A stretch of DNA of 64,000 nucleotides from Hypomyces perniciosus (Eukaryota > Ascomycota > Sordariomycetes > Hypocreales > Hypocreaceae): assembly GCA_008477525.1 (NCBI GenBank), contig SPDT01000002.1:2418001-2482000 (forward strand), in the 5' to 3' direction. Each line of letters opens with the position of its first letter. The first letter of the stretch is position 1. Positions 53,201-64,000 of the stretch are shown here, piece by piece. Under the pieces are notes generated by a model. It was not told where the DNA came from. It saw only the letters and a program-made list of their open reading frames with translations, and made no database searches. The position numbers and the translations under genes were made by a program.

Positions 53201-54685
53201 TTAGGTGTCCATTCCCATGAACTTTCTGTACTTGAGATAAGACTCATCATCCAGAGGGCCAGACTCGTCAAACAACATCCACCAACCTGAGCGTGGCTGG
53301 AAATTATCACTCGCCTTCCCCTTCTCGCTCGCAGTTGTAGTCATTCCAATTCCGCCGGCAACGACTGTGGTCTTGTAATAAGCGCGAGAAGATAAATCAA
53401 CAAACTTGACTGGCGTCTGTGCAACAGCTCGTGGCACCCGGGAAATTTGGATGATTGGGAAGGAAATATCATCAATAACGAGCCTCTTCCTGTCCACCTC
53501 CTCTCCACACGAATGTGACTCGAGTTCTTCGTCTGTAAGCTGTATGATCTCACTGCCGTCAACGTCCCAATAGCTGAATGCTGTGATCCAGCCGGACAGC
53601 GAGATGATTCCCTGGCCTGAACCCTCAGCCCCGGCTTGGTGGACTGCACTCATCCGGAAGTCCTTGGTGGTTTGATGGTCAGGCTTGTCGTAAGTCTCAA
53701 TCATCTTCTCTACCACCTTGACCAGTATTTTGCTCCAGTTGGCGAGCTCATCGCCATATTTAGCAAGCCTTTCCACCCTCCCGAGAAGGTCAACCCAATC
53801 CGCTCTCTCTCCCAGCAAGGTGACGCTTGGGAATCCACAGCCCCCAGCTGCAGTATATTCAAAGTAATCCTTCATGGTTGCCATCATAACCATTGAAGCC
53901 ACACTCACATCGTTGTCAGTAGTGGTTGAAAAACTTGGTAAAATCCAGCGCTGTAGATCGGGCTCGACCACATTCTGTTGGATTAGGCCCGCGAATATCC
54001 TTGCGGCCAGTTCAACATCCAGGGTTTCTATTGTCATCCCGGGCAGTCTGGCGATAAGTTCCTCCTTCCCTTTATGTGTGACGAAGACATCTCTCATTTC
54101 TTCGGCGTGACCGTTTATGTAGAAACTAAACTGCACCATGATAGCGAGCCACACATCGTCGGGCCGCAGCACGAGATGGAGGTCTTGTTGGAATGCGCGG
54201 ATGATTCCGTCAACAAGACCGTTTTTGTAAGGCACCGTAGCTGAACCGTTGACATTGTCCAGATCGTCAAAGGAGTGATGAAGTACTTTGCGTGACTCTG
54301 GGCCTATTGGTTTGTCGGTTACGATCATGTCCCCGTCCTCTGATTCTAGGGCTAGAGCAGTCCAAGCCCGAGATACGCGACTAAACAGCTCTGCGGACGA
54401 GTAAGCTGGTTCATCTTGATTAGTGCCGACGATGTCTGGATTTGGTCTGGTCACAGCGTACGCTGTGGATATGTTCCTGAGATCTCTGACAAGTGGCACA
54501 TGGACTGCTCGTTGAGGGGGTGATTTGCTGGCCGACTTGCTGGTTGGCGGTGTCTTGTTGAATTGGCGACCGGCTATTATCGCAACCAATACGCAGGCGA
54601 GGATAGTCTTCCAGTTCAGCCAAGCCGGCTCACGACGCCTTGTCGCTGAAGGTCGAATATCGGACATAATTGTCAAGTTCTCCAC
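53201..54685 (-). CDS. DUF4419-family protein
   Basis: A single uninterrupted frame of 494 residues. Residues about 28-40 (ILACVLVAIIAG) form one hydrophobic segment after a basic stretch, suggesting an N-terminal membrane anchor. The body has the DUF4419 hallmarks: VDGIIRAFQQDLHLVLRPDDVWLAIMVQFSFYIN near residues 155-190, then VTLLGERADWVDLLGRVERL, SGWITAFSYWD and a C-terminal SGWWMLF. The family occurs in many fungi and other eukaryotes; its function is not known. An internal ATG at codon 7 (MSDIRPS) could be the true start. No introns or breaks were seen. Confidence 0.8.
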   Translation of the reverse strand: MENLTIMSDIRPSATRRREPAWLNWKTILACVLVAIIAGRQFNKTPPTSKSASKSPPQRAVHVPLVRDLRNISTAYAVTRPNPDIVGTNQDEPAYSSAELFSRVSRAWTALALESEDGDMIVTDKPIGPESRKVLHHSFDDLDNVNGSATVPYKNGLVDGIIRAFQQDLHLVLRPDDVWLAIMVQFSFYINGHAEEMRDVFVTHKGKEELIARLPGMTIETLDVELAARIFAGLIQQNVVEPDLQRWILPSFSTTTDNDVSVASMVMMATMKDYFEYTAAGGCGFPSVTLLGERADWVDLLGRVERLAKYGDELANWSKILVKVVEKMIETYDKPDHQTTKDFRMSAVHQAGAEGSGQGIISLSGWITAFSYWDVDGSEIIQLTDEELESHSCGEEVDRKRLVIDDISFPIIQISRVPRAVAQTPVKFVDLSSRAYYKTTVVAGGIGMTTTASEKGKASDNFQPRSGWWMLFDESGPLDDESYLKYRKFMGMDT

Positions 54686-56258
54686 ACCTGATGGCAGATG
54701 ATATTGTGCAAGGCGTTATGCAGTTGGTGGTTACGTCTCACGCTGTATAACCGTTGTCTTGAGTTTCGTTATTCCATCTCTCCAATACACCAACGGCCAT
54801 TTTATAATGCATCCTCAAAAAAACACATATACCACTGTCGTATCCCGAGATAATTTCCCGATTGACGATAACCAAGACGAGTACTCGGAAGTGAGTGAGT
54901 CATGTAGGCTAAACCTGGTAATCCCTAAGGCGGACCCAGGGTCACAATTAACCTTGTTTGGAACCGTATTCTGCTAGCCCGCTGACACGCTTGACCAAGT
55001 CTTGGTTTGCCGCGTAAGGTGTGATTCCCTCTAAAGCGGCTGAAAAGGACAACGTGGGTGTTAATGAGAATGCAATTACTATCGCGAGTCATCGGGGTGT
55101 GAAATAGTTGATTGATTGTTCTAACCGACATTGGAGTCTCATCATTCAGGCCAACTGTTTTAAAATATGTGCTGAAGATAGGCATGAACTCCCCGTCCCC
55201 GACGGCAATTGACCGCGCAGGAAAATAATTAAATATATATGCTACTAGTATTAAAAAGGAAAAGAAAAGAAACACATTTAAACCCCGTATATAAAACTCG
55301 TGCACTAGTAATAAAATGTAATGTCTTCAAAGCAACGCAATGGGATCCTATCCCTCACTATAATTCTCCACCTATACCTAGGTATGTGTCTATTCACGTG
55401 GTTGTGTACCCAAAGCGCAAGACAAATGCATGATCAATTGTATTGTATGTCGACGTCTCTCTAGGAATAGCCGTATAAGAGACCAATTAGGATGAGAGGA
55501 TTAAAAGTCCAATTACCTAGATACACACAACACGGTGTAATTGAGTGGAAATTCAGGTGCCTAGAAGGCCCTATTATTGTGATGTATTTATCCCATAGAC
55601 TGACTACAAAACCGTGCTACGCTATGATTGGCTAGTATTTTAGACAAATTTCCTAGTTAAAACAGGCCACCTTGTTATTACCTTGCCCCCGCGTGCGTAG
55701 TCCAGGGGTATCTGGCCTTTTAACCCCCTTGCTGGTTGATGGACACTCGCGCTGGGTTGGGGTAACGGTCTGCGCCTCGAACTAGAAACGACGAGGCAGC
55801 TACTCCGTATAGTGGATTCGTTCGTATCGTGACTTTGCCGACGGTATGCTGAATAATTCGTCCAACATTGTAACGCCAAAGGTCAACAAGGTTGTTCGGT
55901 TTCGGCCATATTGTCTAGGGGGCTGTAGTATGTACTGGAACTATAGCGAAGAGTCCAGATGAATGAAGAGATTTGTATTTAGACGTTATCATTAACTCCA
56001 GTAGTGTGTAGTCAAGTTCCATTGCGGACGTTTTGGGCCTGACTAGTACATGAGGCTTCCCGAGGCGTCGACAAAGGTGGATTAGTAGTATTGTTTTATG
56101 AGCCGTATAAATCTCTGCGTTGCGAGAAATAGATATAGATCTCCTTCTTCTCTGGCTTGACATACATATATTCGGCACTGAAAATAGTAGACAGCTTAAA
56201 TCATTTACTGGTCAGATCTACCCTGGCCTGATACTTGACATTTCGCGGTCGAATCTAT
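54686..56258. other. Intergenic region without a recognised gene
   Basis: Short frames on both strands (for example 54925-55305 minus, 55640-55879 minus, 55915-56178 minus) show no domains. A TACTCCGTA motif occurs at about 55802. I see no repeat or RNA gene. Confidence 0.5.
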
Positions 56259-57243
56259 TTACGCACGGAACTTGTTCCACATGTTAATCATCCTCTGTGT
56301 CTGACCAGGCGTGAAATGAGTGTAGCAAGAACTAGGCAGGCTATTGTCAGCAACGCATGTGGTTTGAAAGCCGGATTCCCCTCTGCCAACAATAGGGCCA
56401 ACTTACTCCTGCGAGTAATCCATAAAGTTATGGATAGGATCCAAGCCTTCATACTCAGGGCACGAGTCCCTTCCGATGGGACATCCCTTCGACGGACCTG
56501 CTTGCCTCGGCGTATCATCAATCTCATCGCCATCACTCTTACATCCATTGCCCTGAAATGTGTGTAACAAGCCCAACCAATGTCCCACCTCATGTACCGC
56601 CGTTTTTCCCAGGTTAAGATTCACCGATGCCCCGCCAGGGAGTGTATCCGAACGAATGACGCAGCCGTCTTGATGCCTGTCATCGGTAATGTTCTCAAAG
56701 CTCTACGGGAAGCTGCAGTACCCAAAGACATTCATCTTGGGAACGAAATACAAGTTCAAGTCGCTTTTGGAGCCCTTGCGGAGCTTTTCCTTCATGGTTC
56801 TCGGGTCTTTGTTTCTAGACCAGGTGGTGTTGTAGATTCTATCGATGCTCTTGAGGGAGAAGGAGATGCCGCTTGGGGCAAAATCCTTGTTAATAATGTC
56901 GAGCTGGTGGATGAGAACTCCGTCCTAGAGACATGTTAGTGAAGCAATCAAAAAGTAGGCATGGTATTGGGGTTCATTGTACGCTGATGGATTCTTGCTT
57001 GGCATTGTCAGGGTTTGCTGCGACGACGTGCATGTAAACGTCCACCTTGATTTGTTGAATAGATCTCTGGCCCTGGCTGCGGGCAACAGCTTCGTCTATG
57101 GCGAACTTTTTGGATATATTCCTGTACTCCTCTCCAGGTTCCGAGCCACACCTGAAGTCATCGCCGTTGGACGACTCCTGTGATATCGACGCTCCCAGAG
57201 CGATCGCGGCCACTGAGGCTGTCAAAATGAACGTAAGTAACAT
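56259..57243 (-). pseudogene. Secreted M43-type zinc metalloprotease with premature stop
   Basis: Three exons: 57243-56983, 56924-56407 and 56331-56259. Introns are GTACAA..TAG and GTAAGT..TAG with agreeing phases, giving 283 codons plus stop. It starts with a signal peptide (MLLTFILTASVAAIALGA). The zinc site [11 protein letters not shown] (His198, His202, His208) and the later NFMDYS Met-turn identify the pappalysin-like M43 family of secreted fungal metalloproteases. Cysteines are placed as in that family (GYCSFP, DGCVI, NGCKS, KGCPI). However, codon 161, at 56705-56703, is TAG in an otherwise open exon, so the catalytic region lies behind a stop. It is therefore a recent pseudogene, or a sequencing error, or possibly read-through. 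Confidence 0.8.
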
Positions 57244-58404
57244 GACTGATAGGAGTAGCGCACAGGGTCACAAGGATAAGTAAAAGACTGAATCGCCTGG
57301 GCAGTAAACACGTCTGAAATGGGTTAAATAGCTACAAATAATGCTAGTGTAAGTAACAGCAAGAAGACACGTTTTCGTGATATGTTGGTTTTTTTCCAAC
57401 CTACCTGACACGATGAATCATAGATTTCTGAGGCCTTTGCGGGTCTTTAGATGAACTTCGGAAGCAATTGCCTTTGAGCCCAATCTGGCACTTAAAGACC
57501 CAACATTGGCTGGGATCCACAGTCCATTTGGGCCCGGCAGTCGTATTCGTCTATCTACGCTCTCCTTATTGACTCAAGAGCCAAGTCTGCTCCCACGGAC
57601 CCGAAGAATGGCCAAGTACGTGAAAATCCGATATCTCATAGCGTTCATGATCCCTAGCTCGACGGCAAGAGGAACATAAGGTTTTAGTCCTTCGCGAATC
57701 TACGCATCTTTTACTTTTTTCGACTGTCGGATTAGACTATAATAGGGTGATCTCTGAAGATATCTAGTGAATAGACTAGCTATTTCTCTTAACAGGTGAA
57801 TCTATAAAATCCAAGGCTCTTTTAGTGTCTGTATCATTGTAGCACCTTGGACTCTTATATTGTTGTTGAAAAAATGAGAGAATCATACGCTCGAGGTCCA
57901 TGAATGACACATGCTCCACTGAACAAGGTTTGGCGGGCCGACGCTACGCGATTAGTGGTCACCACCAAATCCACCACTCAAATCCATCTTGTCATTATCC
58001 AGGAACAACCTCGAATGATCTTGCAAAGATCAACACAGATTTCTTAGTAGATCACACTTAAATTTCATTGCTAGCCTCTCTTTTCTAGCATCAAGCCGTC
58101 AATCCCAGTCTATAGATCGAAAAAAGTAATTGAAGATCCTGAAGCCTACATACCCGGTACCTATCGGCATGCGGACCTCCCTTTACATATCCATCTCTAA
58201 TATGCCCTTTTATTTTACCCCATATCAGGATGCTATCCCTGAACGAAAACGCCATTAAACCCCCAATCCTCATCAAGTCTATCCGTCATGCGTAGCCAAG
58301 CCAGCGGTAATATACAAACAGGAGTGGGTGTTCGTGATATCGTGTGGGGTGTTTTGTTATACAAGTCATGTCAAAATCAAGGCATCATATAAGGTACGGC
58401 ACCC
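57244..58404. other. Intergenic region without a recognised gene
   Basis: It contains the upstream region of the metalloprotease gene and the 3' region of the carrier gene. Only short frames without domains were seen, for example 58091-58276 minus. Confidence 0.5.
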
Positions 58405-59679
58405 TCACGCCGGCGTGTTAAACAGCCGCAGAATGCCCTCATACATGCCAAACATAATCGCCGCGCTCGGCACCGTCCTCATCAGATGCGGCGTCAGGCC
58501 TCCATACAGGCCGATCAGGCCCTCCTCCTTCCAGACGAGCTTGAAGCACTGTATCAGGCCGGTATACTTGAGTCTTCCATCTGCCGGGGCTTGTCGCAAA
58601 CGAGTTCGCGCGACCTGTTCCTTTTGTCAGCAATCATATAGCACAGCCATGCAGGAGAGGAGGCTCACCTCGTGAGGATACGCGATAATGGCGGCTACCA
58701 GTTTCGCCCCTCCCGCCGCGCCAACCTTGCCCGTCCAATCTACCGCCCGATCCCACCAGGTCTTCTCCCTCCCGCCCAGCTGTATCTTCAACTCTCTGCG
58801 CACCAAATACGCCTTCATCTGCTCATACAACATCCACTGCATCGTCGACTCCACGACACCGAGATAACTAGCACTCATGCCCTTATACAGTCCCTTCACA
58901 CCCTCGTCCCGTATCACCTGCTTCACGCAATCCCAGCTATTGCGATACAGCCTCTTCGTCGTGCCGCCACTGCGCTCCGACACGTTCTTATCCAGCTGCA
59001 ATCTCGTCTTCACCATCCATATAGGGTTCGTTGCTGTCGAAGTCGCCACTCCAGCTGACACTCCCGCCAGGAGATGTACCCACGGGGCCTCCTCCCCACG
59101 ATTCCAGTGCTCGGAGATGATGCGTTTCCCATTACCGTAGACGAAGAAGTTGATGCTTCGCGCGGGAATCACGCCCACAAGGTTCGGTCCCAGGCCTTTA
59201 AACAGCGCGCGCGGCCCTTCTATCCGGTACACCGACCCAAGAATCTGAATCGTCTCGCTAAGATGATGGATCGCGCTGCGTGCGGGATTCATCCGCGCCA
59301 AAACTTGCGCCTGCGCTTCCCTCGACGCTCGAATCTGCGCTTGGTAAAAGTCGGACTGTAACCTCGTCTTCAGCACATCCAGCGGCGCTGTTACCGCCGC
59401 AGCTGTCATGCCACCAACACTGCGCATCCCATCAGCACATTGCGCTAAGAACAGCGTGAGGAAGCCTTACGCTCCAGCCATGAGATGCACCCAAGACTTC
59501 GCAAACGGCAGCGCCTTAACTTGTCCCCTCGGCGTATCATCCGATATCACATCCCCCGTCTCCCTCGACTGGATCAGCGCCGCATGCTCAGCCGGGACAT
59601 GAGAATGCTGAAATGGCCTCCGATCATCCCTGCCGGCCAAGTACGCCGCTGCAACAGCACCCTCAGGCTGCTGCGCCAT
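58405..59679 (-). CDS. rim2: Mitochondrial carrier, Rim2-type pyrimidine nucleotide transporter
   Basis: Three exons on the minus strand: 59679-59471, 59419-58669 and 58614-58405. Introns are GTAAGG..CAG and GTGAGC..CAG, giving 389 residues. It has three mitochondrial-carrier repeats with signature motifs APLDVLKTR (Pro82), NPIWMVKTR (near 202) and YPHEVARTR (near 318). The Trp in the second motif and the RLQSDFYQ that follows the first are typical of the Rim2 / SLC25A33-36 group, which imports pyrimidine nucleotides into the mitochondrial matrix in exchange for others. The length fits yeast Rim2. The N-terminal about 55 residues are variable. Assignment to Rim2 is by motif recall, not by a search. 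Confidence 0.87.
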
Positions 59680-60381
59680 CGTCTCTTTGTTTCGTCGTCG
59701 TCGCGGGCGATTTTGCGGGGGAGGGGAAAATGCGAAGATGACGAATCCCTATCGCCAGAGTCGCAAGAGATAGAGAAAAGTGGAAAATGCAGTAGTATCG
59801 TCGCTTTTACCTCGGTTCCATTGGCGGACTATGCGCTCGTTGCGAAAGGAGAATACAGCGCGTGTATTGTCTCTGTCGCTGCAAAAGAGAGATGAAGCGT
59901 CATGCGAAAGTTGAGGCTCCAACTTTTTTTTCTGCCGCTTTTTTTGGACCCGCGTGGCGTTCAGCCGAAGTGGGATCAAGCCTCAAGTGGCTGCGGGTAC
60001 GTTACGTACTGCACCACTCTCAGGGGTTTTCATTATTATCGTGGCATATGAATTTGTCGACTGAAAGGCTCAATGAATCGTCAAGACGTTGCTATTTGCC
60101 CCCATACATATCTCCATCTCGTCTGTATAATTGCCATCAATCATCATCAAGGACATCTACAACTCTAACAAGTCGTCATGTCATCATGTCATCATGTCAT
60201 CATCCCCAACCACTGATCCTGACCCCTAAACCCATTACTTTTATCAAAAACACCATTTTAGCCTGAATTCACCATGCCATACCCACCCGATCGCATTATT
60301 CATCACGTACTCGTACTGGGCCGTAAGCTGGTCCCTTACTCGCTGTTGCTACCCATCTAGCACCGGTAGCATAGATTGGCA
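59680..60381. other. Intergenic region between the carrier and regulator genes
   Basis: It is the promoter region of the carrier gene and the 3' region of the regulator gene. There is a TCATCATG triplet-like repeat near 60176-60202. No gene was recognised; the frames at 59862-60266 and 59749-59979 are probably chance. Confidence 0.5.
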
Positions 60382-62577
60382 TCACTGCGAAGGAGGAGGG
60401 GGAGGAGGCAGAGGAGAGTTTGGCGGATAACTAAATGGTCGATGGTTAGGGTTGATGTTGAGTGGTGATAAAATCGACGATATCTGCGCCATTCGCTGGT
60501 TATCCCTGGGCAGAGTCGGCTGCATACCTCCGAATCGATTGTTGGGTAGACTCGTGCGCTGCCGCAGCGGGACCGTGGCATCACTCCCACCGCTTGGAGG
60601 TGTCGTTGGACTGAAATGTCCTGGAGCACCAGGATCTGTATGAGCACGCATTGTTGGACGAGGAGGAGTACTGCCATGAGTCGTAACACTCGGGGAATCA
60701 GCTCCAGGAGCCCGCGCTGTGCCCCTGCAACGTCGTGACCGAGGCCGTGTTCGTGGTGATTCAGCCTTGATCTTTACCCTGCCTTTTCCACTTCGGGACT
60801 GAATGTTGCTGGTGAATCCCACTTCATGTTCAAGAGCAGACACCTCTGTATGCGACAGAGACTTCCAGGCGCATCTAGCATGCTTCTTGGTGCATCCCTG
60901 ACATGCCGTCAGGTGCTTTATACACGGTTGCCGAAGACGCCGGCATCGATCGCAAGGTGGGAGGATTTGATCGCCCTTTGAGATTCTCTCCATCTTTTGC
61001 GTGACGAGAGATCGGTAAACATCGGATTGGGTTTCAGAGGCTGTTGGACCGTTTGCCACACTCGCCATGTCGGACGGATAGCCGGCAGCTAGGATTGGAA
61101 GAGCAAGTGGCCCAGAGGGTCGGTTATGCTGTAGTGCTTCCGCACAGGGAGAAAACGGAGGTAGACTGGCTACTGACATCCCAGAACTAGACGGGGACCG
61201 GGAATGGGGGGTAGACGATGATGTCGATGCTGATGATGCTGATGCTGATGATGATGCCGATGTTGGTGCTGGTGCTGGTCCGGGAGCTGAAGCCGAAGCA
61301 AACTGTTGGAGGAGATCTGCGTGGAGGTCGTATGACGACTGGCCCTGTCTCGGTGGACGCGGTGGATCGTTGACAGCATGGAACCTTGTACCACTGTTCT
61401 CATCGTGATCTTTACATCGTCGGGCAAGCTCCTGTTTGCGATATGCCAACTTACGATGGACCATGCGAGCCCTTGCTGCCACTTCATCGGCTTTTTTGTA
61501 CAATGCTGAAGCTCGTTGCTCAAGAATCTCCACCGTGGCCAGCTCGGCTGCCTCGTCTTCTTCGAAGGGATAGTTGCATCTGAACCTGTCAACCGCACCC
61601 GTTGAGATGAGACGCCAGTCATCCGGGGTGATCTCGACCTGCATTCCCCTGCACAGAAATCGACTACACTTTGACCCGTTCGAGAGGCAGGTTGTAGTAA
61701 AAACAGCCGGGTTCGCTTTGGCGAAGCGAACAATATCCACCCAGGTGATTGGACTGGTGAAAGGTTGAGGGGGACTGGCCTTGATTGGGCCCTCGAAAAA
61801 GTTCTCGAGGCTTTTGAGAAAGCGTGGCCCCGTCAACTTGGCCCCAAGCCTTGCCGCAAGGCTCTCATTCCGATCCAGAATACCTGTAGATAATACATTC
61901 CCGGTTAATATTGGAGACGACTATCATAGACTGCAACCTGGAACACAGAAGGAGGCCGTACCCTCATACTCGGCCAGGGCATTAATGAGATCGCCAAATG
62001 TGCCGGCATTGCCTTCCACCAAGGGGAGACGTTGGGCACTGGGTCTCGGCAGATAGTTGATGAGGCCGGCTTACCATGGCGTTAGTTTAACGATGTCTCG
62101 AGCATGAACAACAGACGGCATTGATCGCCCAATGGGAGAAAAAAACAATGAAAAGAACGAAAACCAACATGGTGAAAAGCAAGGCGAAATCAAGAGGTAT
62201 TGCCCCTCCCCCACAAAGACGCAAGATGAACTGAACTAATAGTAGTGTAATGAGCGGGAACCCACTCGGGTTCTGACCCGAGGAATGACTCGTGGTAAAG
62301 CGAAGCGAAACGTTTGCAGGCACAAAGCCGTCCACTCGGGAGCTCATGATGCAAGGGATGGATAGACTAACGCACGTGTGGCGCCCCGGCCAACTCCCAA
62401 GAATCCACAGCAACAATCATAGGGTAAAGGAATGGAAAGGAAATAGTTGACATGCTATAAGGCTGACATACCGTGCTGGAGAACGACTGGCTGATAGCGA
62501 TAGAACGATTGACTGCCGGTGTCGTTGGGTCCCCGTCTCCGTTTGTTGGGGTCATTGCGGCCCGGAGCATGTGCCAT
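60382..62577 (-). CDS. Zn(II)2Cys6-type regulatory protein
   Basis: Three exons: 62577-62472, 62069-61962 and 61883-60382. The first intron (402 nt, GTATGT..AAG) is long; the second (78 nt) is GTACGG..CAG. Phases agree and give 571 residues. A canonical zinc cluster C-x2-C-x6-C-x6-C-x2-C-x6-C (CDRCRRLRQPC, then the second half CQGCTKKHARC) lies at about residues 382-412, unusually far from the N-terminus. Before it are a predicted coiled coil (VEILEQRASALYKKADEVAARARM) and an Ala/Ser/Pro-rich stretch; after it come basic residues (RTRPRSRRCRG) and a proline-rich tail. It is probably a nuclear DNA-binding or chromatin-associated regulator. I do not recognise the specific gene. The 402-nt first intron is the least certain part. 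Confidence 0.75.
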
Positions 62578-64000
62578 GATAGCGATGTCTTGTTCGTGCC
62601 TTGGTGAGGGACAGATGGGCGAGAGCTGAGAGCTAGGCTAAAGACGAGGACAAGAGTGAGAACGATGGCGAGTGAGAGCACAGGTGCAATGGTGAGGGCC
62701 GAAGCGCTCTTCTTGTATTCACCTACCGACCAGATGTCCGGACGATGATTGGAAGCCCGCCTGACCAGCCGCGAGACGAAGAGGAGAGCTGTAGCAGATG
62801 CAGTTTGACGCAGTCGATAAGGGCCAGACCGGCAGGCAGACAGGTGGGATGTAGGACGGGCGAGTCAGAAGAGAGCAGAAGATGTACAGGAGGGGAGAAG
62901 CTCATAAACAAAATTGAGGTATCATCTGCGGCGTGGCAGCATGGCAGATAAAAAGCCAGCGCAACAAACAGGTGACAGTGGGTCGGCTGCAGACAGGCGG
63001 CCACGGGGGGTGTTTGGAGGAACAGGCTCGGCTGTCTTCAGTGCATTCGTATTTTATAATAGCAATACTAATAGCAAATGCTTACGGAGAATGGAGAAGT
63101 GGCGGCTTATACACGGATTGCGTATCTGTCTACAGAGGCAGCAGGGTGAAGGCGGGAATTTTTATTAGTGACAGACAGACGATAGACAACAAACAGCAGA
63201 CAACAATAACAAAACAAAAGTAAACGTGAGAGAGGCATACAAAAAAGTGTGGACAGCGGAAACAACACCAGTAGTAGCAACACGGGAGGACGCATCCTCC
63301 TGCTAGATACTAGAGGCCGAAATGGGGGGGATCGGGCGTCTTAAGGCACGGCATGGCACAACGTGGCATAACAATGACGTGGCTATGGCACGGCGCGTGG
63401 TGTCAGGGCCCATGATAGGGTGTCTTTTCTGTCTAGTTGGGCAGTTGGGCGGGATTTGAAAGACTGCATGCCATCCATCATGGAGGGTTGTGTTATAATA
63501 TTGTAGATACAGCACAAGGCGAGAGAGAGGCAAAGAGGGTGTTGAATGAAAGAGGAAATGATGTGCGCTGCAAGAGAGCCTTGTCTCGACTAGAAGAAGC
63601 GAGTAAGCAACCTAGACGAATGTACTCCGTAGAGGATAGATAGATACCGAGTAGTTATGCAGGCCATGCTCCATATTATCATTTCTTCAATGCTAATACC
63701 ATTGTGAGACGACCAAGAGAGCATAAATAAGCCAACACACAGAGACAGAGTGCACGCATGCCTTGGCACATATGCGTACCTATGTATGAACGGAAAATGT
63801 ATGGAGCACTCAGACAATAGGCCATACGCCACGATGCAAGAGGGACCAAAAAATATAGGACGAGTGATGATTGTCAATAGCAATAGTAATAGTAGTGGAA
63901 TCCACACTCATTCCCCGCAGACTCTCCCGCTTTGCTGGCTAATAGCACATGCTACTACTAGTAACTGCAAGACAGTCATACAGACCAGGAGTCAGGTCCA
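62578..64000. promoter_or_regulatory. Long upstream region of the Zn2Cys6 regulator gene
   Basis: About 1.4 kb without a convincing gene: the frames at 62723-63004, 62745-62951, 63303-63533 and 63590-63907 show no domains and overlap on opposite strands. It probably contains the promoter and leader of the regulator. A TACTCCGTAGAGGATAGATAGATA stretch begins at about 63621 (motif plus GATA repeats). Confidence 0.45.

Noticed and set aside
63590..63907. 105-codon minus frame starting with a leucine run that mimics a signal peptide
   Set aside because: The rest has no domain and the codon pattern looks random. It lies in the long upstream region of the regulator gene.

Overview
The window looks like a piece of chromosome from a filamentous ascomycete, most likely Eurotiales (Aspergillus or Penicillium type). 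This is inferred from short (45-80 nt) GT..AG introns, fungal gene families (F-box proteins, a Zn2Cys6 regulator, a DUF4419 protein, an M43-type metalloprotease, a Rim2-type carrier, an FMO, a GMC oxidoreductase-hydrolase fusion) and a large AT-rich transposon block with the signature of repeat-induced point mutation (RIP). No rRNA or convincing tRNA gene was seen, and no polyketide or peptide synthase.

Layout. 0-8.3 kb: an F-box-like gene (minus), a gypsy pol relic, an F-box-type hypothetical gene with frame problems (plus), and a small secreted Kex2-processed cysteine peptide gene (minus). 10.0-15.3 kb: a five-exon flavin monooxygenase (minus), a decayed second copy of the cysteine peptide gene, a two-exon small secreted protein (minus) and a 610-bp mariner-like MITE. 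16.2-22.9 kb: a membrane-anchored serine-hydrolase-like gene (minus), divergent from an eight-exon, 1256-residue GMC oxidoreductase / alpha-beta hydrolase fusion (plus).

23.5-43.9 kb is one nested transposon block bounded by a 17-bp direct repeat. A LINE-like element forms the outer layer. It holds a chromovirus remnant (A), which is split by a second chromovirus (B, 388-bp LTRs, TSD TGTTG), which is split by a Ty1/copia element in reverse orientation (581-bp LTRs, TSD GGTTA). The outer layers are heavily RIP-mutated. The copia element is the youngest and least damaged. The LTR differences I compared are all transitions.

44-52 kb: a 95-bp palindromic MITE and a very large uncharacterised gene (about 1780 codons). 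That gene is broken by an 805-bp hAT-like MITE (8-bp TSD), an in-frame stop and a frameshift. 53-64 kb: an intact DUF4419 gene, an M43 metalloprotease gene with a premature stop, a Rim2-type mitochondrial pyrimidine-nucleotide carrier, and a Zn2Cys6 regulator. The last two look like conserved core genes at the edge of an accessory, decaying region.

There is no single obvious cluster or operon. The most distinctive content is the stacked transposon record, several recently broken accessory genes, the small secreted cysteine peptides and the two-domain GMC-hydrolase protein. Exon boundaries were set by hand from GT..AG sites and reading-frame continuity, with no transcript support.
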